From Oryzias latipes (Eukaryota; Chordata; Actinopteri; Beloniformes; Adrianichthyidae), in the NCBI RefSeq assembly GCF_002234675.1, contig NC_019880.2, forward strand, positions 19,604,789 to 19,668,788: a stretch of 64,000 nt of DNA, given 5' to 3'. The first letter of the stretch is position 1. Every line of letters begins with the position of its first letter. The position numbers were made by a program, and so were the translations under genes. The notes under the pieces are model-generated. The model made no database searches and had not been told where the DNA came from. It saw only the letters and a program-made list of their open reading frames with translations. Below, piece by piece: positions 23,701-32,600 of the stretch.

Positions 23701-23858
23701 GACCGATCCGGTATGTCTAAAGTGTTGTGGATGATTCGCATGGTTATTTTGGCAATTTTTACGCCGGATGCCCTTCCTGACGCAACCCTCTCTATTTATC
23801 CGGGCTTGGGACCGGCACAGAGGCAACTGGCTTGCAACCCCTGTGGCTAGATTTAGTC
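20726..23858 (-). mobile_element. Full-length RTE-clade LINE with 18-bp TSD
   Basis: The element is flanked by an exact direct repeat, CAACACATGGACTTTACT, at 20708-20725 and 23859-23876, which fixes its borders at 3133 bp. Read on the minus strand it has a short 5' region with the AAGGGCATCCGGCGTAAAA motif, one long ORF, and a very short 3' tail ending GGGAAAAGCCGAAAGAGAAAG, as is usual for RTE-type elements with minimal 3' UTRs. The perfect target duplication and unbroken ORF point to a recent insertion. It lies in the interval between FBXO33 and PNN. Confidence 0.95.
20748..23741 (-). CDS. RTE LINE ORF: APE endonuclease and reverse transcriptase
   Basis: A 997-aa uninterrupted polyprotein that would nick target DNA and copy the element's RNA at the nick. 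An APE-type endonuclease occupies about residues 60-300: GTLNVGTM, then CVQETRWKG with the metal-binding Glu, SGYAP, GADFNGHVG, and STQVDYIL with a late His in ARQHRMVV. A basic linker follows, then the reverse transcriptase from about 500 to 780: GPDDVP, SNYRGIKLMSHTMKLWERV, FVDLEKAYD with the first catalytic Asp, LHQGSALSPFLFA, and the FADD catalytic box. The C-terminal region (RWFGHVQRRDSGYIGRR, GRPKRR) is typical of RTE/BovB-like elements. Such ORFs are often misannotated in fish genomes as craniofacial development protein 2-like. All visible catalytic residues are present, so it may be active. The start is the first ATG of the long frame (MRIIHN). Confidence 0.93.
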   Translation of the reverse strand: MRIIHNTLDIPDRSRPGLTTTATDAVNLQGVGGNLTTVGRRKRGGRRARGQREKGKGRNIGLRIGTLNVGTMTGKGRELADMMERRKVDVLCVQETRWKGSKARSIGGGYKLFYHGVDRKRNGVGVILKGEFVNSVLEVKRVSDRMMSLKLEIEGVMVNVVSGYAPQVGCELEVKERFWSELDEVIESIPRGERVVIGADFNGHVGEGNRGDEEVMGRFGVKERNLEGQMVVDFAKRMEMAVVNTYFQKREEHRVTYRSGGRSTQVDYILCRRGHLREVIDCKVVVGESVARQHRMVVCKMTLEVRKKKRGKTEKKTKWWKLQNEETCEEFRQKLRQGLGGQDELPDDWETTAEIIRETGRKVLGVSSGKRKDGKETWWWNEEVQECVQRKRLAKKKWDVERTEEGRQEYKEAQRRVKREVAKAKQKAYDELYDRLDTKEGEKDLYRLARQRDRDGKDVQQIRVIKDRDGKVLTTQESVQKRWKEYFEELMNVENDRERREEDVVVVEQEVAEIGKDEVRKALKRMKSGKAVGPDDVPVEVWKCLGEAAVEFLTRLFNRILESEKMPEEWRRSVLVPIFKNKGDTQNCSNYRGIKLMSHTMKLWERVVEARLRKKVEICEQQYGFMPRKSTTDAIFALRMLMEKYREGQKELHCVFVDLEKAYDRVPREELWYCMRSSGVAEKYVRVVQDMYERSMTVVRCAVGQTEEFKVEVGLHQGSALSPFLFAMLMDRLTDEVRQESPWTMMFADDIVICSESREQVEEQLERWRFALERRGMKVSRSKTEYMCLNERDQGRSVRLQGAEVKKVQEFKYLGSTVQCDGECGKEVKRRVQAGWSGWRKVSGVLCDRRVPARLKGKVYKTVVRPALLYGLETVAVRQRQEAEMEVAEMKMLRFSLGVTRLDRIRNEYIRGTAHVACVSDKVREARLRWFGHVQRRDSGYIGRRMLEMELPGRRARGRPKRRYMDVLTEDMKLANVRVEDVHDRVRWKRMIRCGDP

Positions 23859-24092
23859 CAACACATGGACTTTACTGTTTGTGGAAATAAATAAACCCCA
23901 ATTATGTACAGGTATGGTGTTATGGAGGTAAATACGCTTAATTAACAGAAGGAAAGGGCAGCAAACCAGAATTCATTTATTGTACATTAGTTGTTAACCA
24001 TCCCCTGTACTTTATACTTTTATTGAAATAGTAAAATCAGCTTATGAAACCCATACACAATCAGTGTCCTTGAACTCACCCTAGAACTAACC

Positions 24093-24691
24093 CACGGATC
24101 TGCTACCTTTAACCCTGAAAGAGCCTTTTAGTCACTTTTTTACTGACTAAAACCCAGAAAAAGCCACAAAGCCCCACTTTATTGTTTAGAAAATACACTT
24201 TATGTTTTGTAGTAATTAAGCCATTTATTTATAAAAAAAATGTAGCTTTTAATGCCTACAATAGTTAAATTATTAGTTATATTTTTCTGTATAATAAATG
24301 TAAATTGCTTTCACTGATGAAAGATGGCAGTACATATGGGTTTCTTCTATATATAAAAAAAAAACCCTGTCTCAAAAAAGTTCCTCCTGGTGCTGCAGAT
24401 TTACTTAAATTAAGACAAATATATGTAAGAAGAATATTTAAGACAAATGAAATAAGACAGTCTAGTCAAACATTGGCATTTTCTATTATTGTGACTTTGG
24501 TGAACCTTCATCCCAAGTAATTTTACTAATATTATCTCAGTTTCCTCTACACATAAATGACAAAATTTAAATAAAGTATTATTTTTAATTATTTATTCAA
24601 AGCATTTCCCTTTTCTTTTAAAGCCAAAAAGCTACAACAGAGTGATAAAAGAGCCACATGTGAATCCAGGGCCTCAGGTTGCAGATCCCTG
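24093..24691. mobile_element. hAT-like non-autonomous element
   Basis: The left end (CACGGATCTGCTACCTTTAA) and the reverse complement of the right end (CAGGGATCTGCAACCT) form imperfect terminal inverted repeats. The interior has the GAAAGAGCC and GAGCCACATGTG blocks known from fish hAT-like MITEs. Flanking 8-mers AACTAACC and GACTAATT are similar, consistent with an old 8-bp target duplication. No transposase is present. Confidence 0.6.
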
Positions 24692-25191
24692 GACTAATTA
24701 TAACATCAGTGTTTATGGAGGACTCGTTAAAAGTTGTGCAAGCCTGTTTTGTCAATGCATTGCTAACCATATAATGACATAGTCATCAATGTTATGAGTA
24801 GGATTATATCATATGTAGGCTACAACTAGGCTTGCCAGTTTTGTAGTTTGACACACTTGTTGGCTAAAATGCAAATATCACCACCTTGGGGTTTTAGACA
24901 GTAGTATAAACATAATTGAGATTAATGTGTTAACGCAAGATAGAACATCAGTGTATTCTATTAGAGAGTATTTGACTATCTTTTGTGTTATTTTATTCAG
25001 ACATTTGTAATCGAAATAATCTAAATGTCCCAGACATCAGTCAGAGATTCAAACAAATACCGAAAAAATCATGACCCCCAGCATGAACTGCATTAATCAG
25101 CACGATTTTGACCTCTAGTTTAGTTTTAACAAAAAGTTTAAGCAAATTTGACTATTGTTTTATTGTTTAAATACGGTAATTGTGAAGCAAA

Positions 25192-26453
25192 AAAATTTTT
25201 TTTCAAACTTTATTGAATGTAAAAATTCAATACAAAACAATGTTAAACAGTGAACAACAACGAAGGAACAAGCCAGGGGGTTTATACATTTTATGCATAT
25301 ATATTGAAACTAACACACAGATCTAATGTTTTGATGGCTTTCTTATTATCAGAGTTTCTTATTGTCTTAATGTATTGTTTGAACTCATTGATAAAGATTG
25401 AGAAATGAGGGGTATGATTCGTTACTTTTGATTTATGAATGTGCCATTTGCATAAAAACAACAAAATGTTAGTGAGGTACAACTGTTCTTTTTTATGAGA
25501 TGGACAATGGGTGATGCCAAACATAATATTTTCTAAGTATAGGCGGAAGTCTGGGTCAATGTGGGCGGAAATGAAATGACAAACTTTAGACCAAAAAGTA
25601 GTGGAAAAGGGACATGACCAAAATAAATGTACAGCATTTTCAGGGTGTTCTTGACAAAAAGACAGGTAACATCAATATCTTCTTTGAACCTTTGCAGATA
25701 TAGTTTGGTTGGATAGAATTTATGAATTACTTTGAATGAGATTTCTTTCACTTTATTGGTTAAAAAGTATTTTGCTGGTAACTTCCAAATCTTTTTCCAT
25801 TCTAAATGATAAACTAAATTATTCCAAAAAGGAACTACATAAGGAATGGAGACAACATCCTTCTGGAAGAGTGAGCGTATACGGCGATTTGTGTTACGTG
25901 AAGAAGAAAAACAAATTTGACCTATTTCTATTTTAGTTGGATCAATTGGCAATAAAGTTGGATTTTGCAATGATGAACTTTTGAATAATGTAATAATACA
26001 TTTAGGAATTGCTTTCAAAACAAAGTTAAATTCAGTTTTTGGTATTTTGATGGAGTATTTGAAGCAGAATTCTTCATGTGACATTAAAGCTACGTTTGAA
26101 TTAAACAGCTGATGAACCAAAAGGATGTTTTGATTAAACCATGATGGATAAAATAAAGATTTATATCTATAAGTAATGTCTTTATTGTTCCATATGTAGT
26201 ATCTGTGAGGAGAAAAATTGTGTTTGTAGATAAGTGACCAGGAAAGTAACATTTGTTTATGGAAGGAAGAAAGCTTAATTGGGATCTTTTGTACATTATA
26301 GTTACAGAATAAAAGAAAGTTTATGCCTCCTTATTTGGAGAAAATGTAATTTGGTATGAAATTCCAGATTGAAGTTGGATTCTTAATACAATGTCTTAGC
26401 CAATTTATTTTAAATGTATTGTTTAATGTACAAAAGTCTAGAAAGTTAAGACC
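25192..26453 (-). mobile_element. 5'-truncated L1-type LINE with 14-bp TSD
   Basis: The direct repeat AATTGTGAAGCAAA at 25178-25191 and 26454-26467 brackets the insertion exactly. On the minus strand it encodes the C-terminal third of a fish L1-like ORF2, including EISFKVIHKFYPTKLYLQRF and a CxxC-type knuckle. Frameshifts near 25,640 and 26,090-26,340 mean the protein is broken into frames ending with CVSFNIYA. The 3' end is CAATAAAGTTTGAAAAAAAA, a poly(A)-type tail. It is a dead-on-arrival insertion that landed just upstream of PNN. Confidence 0.88.
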
Positions 26454-26467
26454 AATTGTGAAGCAAA

Positions 26468-26644
26468 TTGACCAATTTTTTTTTTTAATAAACCAGAAGG
26501 TGGCGGTAAAGAGCATGCTTGACCACACATCAACACATTTGACCGTGTGACACAAAGAAGACAGAAGGCGGGCGCATTGACAGATAGGCGGGAGTTAAAG
26601 GCGAAACCGAGCCGAGCACGTGACCAGTAATCACTAGCAACAAG
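26468..26644 (+). promoter_or_regulatory. PNN proximal promoter / 5' UTR
   Basis: Only 177 bp separate the L1 target duplication from the PNN ATG. The stretch holds GC-rich GGCGGG-type boxes near 26568-26591, an E-box CACGTGAC at 26617-26624, and AAGATGGCGG at 26642-26651, which overlaps the start codon and matches the YY1 consensus often found at housekeeping-gene starts. No TATA box is seen. Transcription start is not determined. Confidence 0.5.
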
Positions 26645-29600
26645 ATGGCGGTGGTTGTGCGGAGTTTGCAAGATCAGCTCGAAAAAGCCAAAGAAAGCTT
26701 GAAAAATGTGGACGATAATATTCGAAAACTTACGGGCCGAGATCCAAACGAGTCGAGGTAAAAATGTGTACAGACTGAAATGCGTTGGTGCTATTTAAGT
26801 TTTGTGCTGTTTTTTGTGCTAAAACTCACGAGACAAACGGCGTGTCTCGTGTTGTTAGCAGGAGGCGGCTAAGCGAATTGTCACATCCTAGCAACATTAA
26901 TTAAACTCTGCAAACCCCTGCTACTCCAAATGCTTGTTTCATTATGAACGAACAGATTGTCTACCTTTGAATTCTAACGATGATGTATTTGCGTAAACAT
27001 ACACCGTTGTTTGTTGAAGTCTGTGTTAGGCCCAACTGCCAGCAGGCCTAGTAAGTCAGTTTAATACATTTTTAAACTATGCTTTTGCAAAAATAGTTGA
27101 AACCGCCTTTCTGTTTTAGCTCGTTATGCTTTTGTTTGGGACTGTTTTGTTTCTCACGTGGTTCATCCTTTTTCAGACCGGGCCAGTTCCGTCGGCTCAG
27201 CGGCCCAATGGCAGGCCTCAGCGGAGGTAGAGGCAGAGGAATCAACCTGCTCAGGTAAGGTGACGAGATTAACTTGGTGCACTTGCAGTAAATCAAATAA
27301 AAAAAAAATAAAGAAAGAACTTTTCCTTTCACCGGTCTTTGACTCAGATGCTCTAGGTATGAGATCGAAAGTGATAGGATAAGGAAATGCCACTTGATAC
27401 TTAATAATCATGTCACACCCACCAGGCTTTCATTTGAATTATGGTAATGGACTACATAAAGGGCCTATACCACATTTGTCAAACTCAAGACCCGGGGGCC
27501 AAATGTGGCCCTCCATGTCATTTTATGTGGCCCGCGAGAGCATAAAAGTTTTTAATTTCTTAAAATAAAAAATAAAAATTGGTGTATTTATTCATATCTA
27601 GGGGGAATCTGCCTTGAAATATCGGATTGGGCACCTATACATTAGGACTTAAACACTGTAAATATAACCTAACCTGACAGAATCAAATTTAAAAGGATTT
27701 ATGATAGATCAAGAAAACATATGTTTTCTATGCAACTGTAATTGTCACTTTAAAAAGTTATAATAAATGAGTTCTTTATCATTAAGTAGTAGTTACATTT
27801 ATTTTTTCTTACATTTAGTTACATGTAAAAGTTATTTCTGGCCCTTTGAGGACAGCCACTATCCTGATGTGGCCCTTGGTGAAAATGAGTTGGACACCCC
27901 TGGCCTATACCACGCTATTCTTACGCCTTATCTAGTGTACATATACATGATGTATTCCCTTTGGGACACAAAAGAACATTTTATTTTAATTAAATATTAG
28001 TTATTTTTCTGAGCTTTTTTTTTCCAAACCGGAAGTAAGACGACTCAATCTCTAAGGCGTGGCCTTTTGCTCCGTGTGGGTGCCACCCATTGAATGTCGT
28101 CAACCCAGAGCCAGCCTCGGCAGTGTGTCTGCGTTTTGCTAAGGAAAACGAACAACCTCCAGCCTTTTGTAACGATGAATGTGCGTATAAAAGGAAAGCA
28201 TTTTAGCCGATTACTGCTAGCTCTGCAGATAATTACTATCCGGTCGTACAAAACCGTACAGTTTTGGGCCAGATGCCAGCTCGGATGAGAAAAACAAAGG
28301 CTTACATAGATCTGGGTGTTATAAGGTCCCCCCCCCCCTAGGGAGAAGTTATTTTTTGATTGCCAATATGTTCTTTCAGGCGCAGTCTCTCGGACATGGG
28401 AACTGGCGGCCCCCCTGCCAAGCAAAGGGACATCGAAGGAGCCTTGCTGAGGTGACTTGTTTTTTTGTTTTGTTTTTTCCTGCTAGAAATAAGGATTTCT
28501 AGCTATTTCAGTAGGGACGTCCTGGTCATGTTTTCTTGTGCCCTATCTGGCCCACAGTCAATTGATTTCCAATATCTGCTGACCCCCCCCCCCCCCTATT
28601 TTTTCTTTTATTGGACTTTTATCATTTAATACTTAAACAGATACTTATACTTACACAGAGAAAATTTGAGTTAAGTTTTAGTGACTTGAGAACTATTGAA
28701 CATTTTTGAACAGCCGTGATTCATATGCCCATTAAAATTTCACATTAATGATTTTCTTTAAAAAATTGCTGTTCTTGGCATAAATATGAGTATTCGCGAG
28801 TAGCTCAAACACTATACTACCAAGAGTATTCGCTCACCCATCCAAGTGATTAGAATCAGGTGTCCTAAACACTTGGACTGGCCACAGGTGTTTAAAATGT
28901 TGAAGTCATTGATCCCAGACGACTGACTCCGTACATCTTTCTAGCTTTGTGCACCTCTTACTCAAACTAGCACCGCAATAAATTGTTGCGATCTGTTCAT
29001 AATATGCAGACTCCTAGTAGAGTATTTGTCTGTAATAGTGAGCTTGAAATGTAAAGTGCTGATCAAAATAAAAATAAATTAAATATTTGATACTTCTAGG
29101 AGACATTCGATTTTCCAATTTTTCAATTGAGTAATCAACCATGTGACCGGGCCGATTTCTAGTCAGGTGATTGGATCGGGAAATCGCTGTATTTCAGGGT
29201 TTTCTTTTGTTTTTTTCTTTTTCTTTCTTTTTTATAGAATCTAATAAAGCTGTTTGCACTGATTACCTCTTTGTTGTCATGGCTGTGCGAGTTTAGGCTG
29301 GCAGGAGACCAGAGGGCCAGGAGAGACATGCGCCACGACAGCGACGATGACGATGATGTCAAAAAGGTAAAATGATCTGGGTTCATTCAGTATCTCACTA
29401 TGGGCCACACCCCTCTGTTCGCTGTCTTCAGAAGCTTTATCACATTACGCCAGTCCTGGCTGGCAGACGGAAAGTGGCGTCCACTCTAGAAGGATGGATA
29501 AATAAGAGTGGGTCTCTTCTCACTCCCAGAACCATACTCTCTGAGAGCTCTTGAGGGCGAGTTAATCAATCGGTCCAAAAAGGGCAAGCAGAGCCCAAAC

Positions 29601-32600
29601 CCTGCCCTCACCATGGACACAGTCAGGCTGCTGTCGAGAGCGTGAGCGTGTGGGAACAAGATTTCTGGAGCAGGCACCCACTCTGCTTTTGTTTTGTGTT
29701 TGCTGCTACATGCCCAGGATGCATTCACTTCTCTGGTCCCCCTTGTGAATACTGCACACGGCTCACTACACTTCACACGGGTGTCAGCTGAGGTGACCAG
29801 CTAGAGCAGTGATTCTTGACCATGGGGCCCAATCTTGGTCTGTGAGCGCCAACTAGTGGGCCGTGAAAAAAATCCTCTGCACAAGGGAAATCCTCCCACG
29901 AAGCAACTATGTCATGTTGGATATGGAGGCTATTATCTTTGTTTGTGACGGGATTGGAACCCCTGGCTAGTATACTGACTCATTCCACACGTGGAACGGC
30001 CTCTTCTTGAGCCCTGTTTAGGGGAATTTGGGTGGGTGACATGCAAGGTTGATGCCAGTTGTGTATTACCCCATTCTTTCACCGGATCCTATGAATAGGA
30101 TGTGACCACACAGACTCTCATGCAATATTAGGTTTGGCTTTTGCGTGTGAAATATCTGGGTGCTTCTTAGTCTTCAAGTAAGCCTGTCTGACAATATATC
30201 CTTTAGTTAGATACCGAATGAATATTGAAAAAATTTTGAGAACCCTGGTTCTCTGAAGCATGAGTGAGGTTACCTTCTTGCCTTGAGCAACAAGAGGTTA
30301 GCGTTTTTAGACTGAGGAAAGGGTGACGTCCCGCTTATATTTTGTAAAGAATCCAACATATTTTATTTTTATCGTGTTTGTTTATCATGTTATTGGAGCC
30401 AAGGTGGTTTGATGCATATTCGCATCAATAGGTGTAATGGGGTTAATTACACGAGGAAAATAAAATCATAACCAGTTTTGATTCCAAAACCGGTTTTCAA
30501 AAATGAACTCTTGGACTTTTGGGTAACGAATACTAAAACATGACTAAAACAGGATTTGCTTGTTTTCTTCAGCCAGCGTTGCAGTCCTCTGTTGTAGCTA
30601 CCTCCAAAGAGAGAACACGCCGAGATCTTATTCAAGATCAAACCATGGATGAGAAGGGCAAACAGAGGTAGGCTGACATGAATCTGTTTCAGACAGTAGC
30701 TGCGTTTACATGGACAAAAGTAATCGGATAGAACGCCTGATCAGAAGAAAAATGTGTTCGGAATACTCTGCCCTGATCAGACTCGTTCGGATCAAAATTT
30801 ATTTCCGATCGAGATCGGTGGGTTATGCCGACTGTTGATCCAATCGTTGTGAATGTAAAAGGTTCATTCAGATCGTTGGTCAGTATTGCTCTGGTTTTAC
30901 ATAGTACATAAAAGGTGTTTCCCTCCAAAGACTGCTTTGAAACGCAAACAGGACCGACCGACCGGCTGCTCTGCGGATGCCCGATACACGCACGGACGCC
31001 TCTGCTCTCCGCCCTTGCCCGCGGGCTCCTCGCTTCTGACTTCCCTCCATCTCGAGGAGCGCTTCGTGCCCCTGGACCCTGCGCCGTCCGGGCTTGGCTG
31101 CTGGTGGACCAAGTGAACCGTGTCTCTGAGCAGAGCAGCCGGACTTATAGCTTTGTGTTTGAGGGGAAAGGAGGATGCTTTGTTACGTGTGCGCTTTATG
31201 TGTGGGACACTACGGACTGCGATCCGTCCCGCAGCTGTAGGTAAACGAGCTGCTAAACTCAGAACTGTGTCTCCCGGTAATACTGTGTCTCTGAGCAGAG
31301 CTCGGGCCGCCAGCTCACAGCGGCTTTGGAGCGGCGTGCGACCATTTCAAAGTAGAAATGTCGCCCAGTCCTTAGAAACTGTTCAAACAATCACGTGGAT
31401 TTGTTTTTCCAGTCGTGTCCCGACAAAATAAAGGCTGATTGATGTTATTCCCACATATTTACGTGCAGCCAAGATGCAGATTGCAGCATTTCCCTGGATT
31501 TTATGTTCATCCAAGGCTAATGTTGTTGGCGCGTGTTAGCCTTCTCCTAACCCTTCTTCCAGCTCTTCCGCCACAAAAAAGGCACCGACCACACGTATTA
31601 AAAATGAAAGGATGAGCGAACAGGTGCTTCATAATAACTATAATAATAATAAAAGCACGTTTAGAAGATCATCTCTTATATTACCGAGCATATCCATATA
31701 TGTATGTGGCAGCTCGGCTTGTTAACAGCGGGACTCCTTTCCTCTTCCGGTATTTTAGAGAGAAGTGCAAATGATCTGTTCCGACAGAAAGTGTGCCCCA
31801 TGTATACGATGTTATAATCGGAAAAAGGTTTTCTGGGACCATGTACAGGGTTGAAATCTGATCTGTGATTTGATCAAAACATTTTCCACATGTAACCACG
31901 GCTACTGATAGAAAAGCTTGGATATGAATTTCACAAAATACAAAATTATGATATTGCTTCACAAAGGTTTTAAACTAGTTGGAATTTCCTCCCATATTTT
32001 GTTTCAGAAATCGGCGCATGTTTGGTCTGCTGATGGGTACGCTGCAAAAATTTAAGCAGGAGTCCAACGTATCTTCAGAAAAGGTGAGTTGCAGGTTTGT
32101 AAAGCATCTCACACACACAAAATCCAGGCTCATTCTGTTCCGCTTCTTCCAGCAAAAACGCCGTTCTGAGATTGAGCAGAAACTGGAAGTTCAGGCTGAA
32201 GCTGAGAAGAAGAAAGTAGAGAATGAAAGGAGAGAGCTGTTTGAGGAGAGAAGAGCCAAGCAGACAGAGCTGAGACTTCTGGAACAAAAAGTGGAATTAG
32301 CTCAGCTGGTAAGGCTAATTTATAAGAAGTAAAATGTGTTTTAAAGACAAGAGATGCTTTTCCATCTTTCAAAGTTTTTACAATTGGTTATACAGTATTG
32401 TAGAGTCTATAAAAGTTATGGCTAACGGCATGAATGCATCAGAACATTGAGACAAGAGCAAAATTAAAGACAACAATAACCATAACGAAGATAAAAAGCA
32501 TCAACACAAACATTAGTCTTTTTTTATTTATTTGATATCTATTGATTTATAATTTTTATTTGATAATGTCGAAGCAATTCTTGTGAAATTTCTCTTGAAC

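Noticed and set aside
20748..23741. Host gene resembling craniofacial development protein 2
   Set aside because: That name is a common misannotation of RTE-clade LINE ORFs. The endonuclease/RT domains and flanking TSD show it is a retrotransposon.
21382..23850. Several plus-strand open frames of 80-160 codons
   Set aside because: Antisense shadows of the intact minus-strand RTE ORF, with no independent coding signature.
25736..25936. Plus-strand frame within the L1 fragment
   Set aside because: Antisense to the L1 ORF2 remnant, which explains the sequence better.
31120..31431. 103-codon frame in PNN intron 5
   Set aside because: Lies inside the GC-rich core of a non-autonomous DNA element; no recognisable protein.
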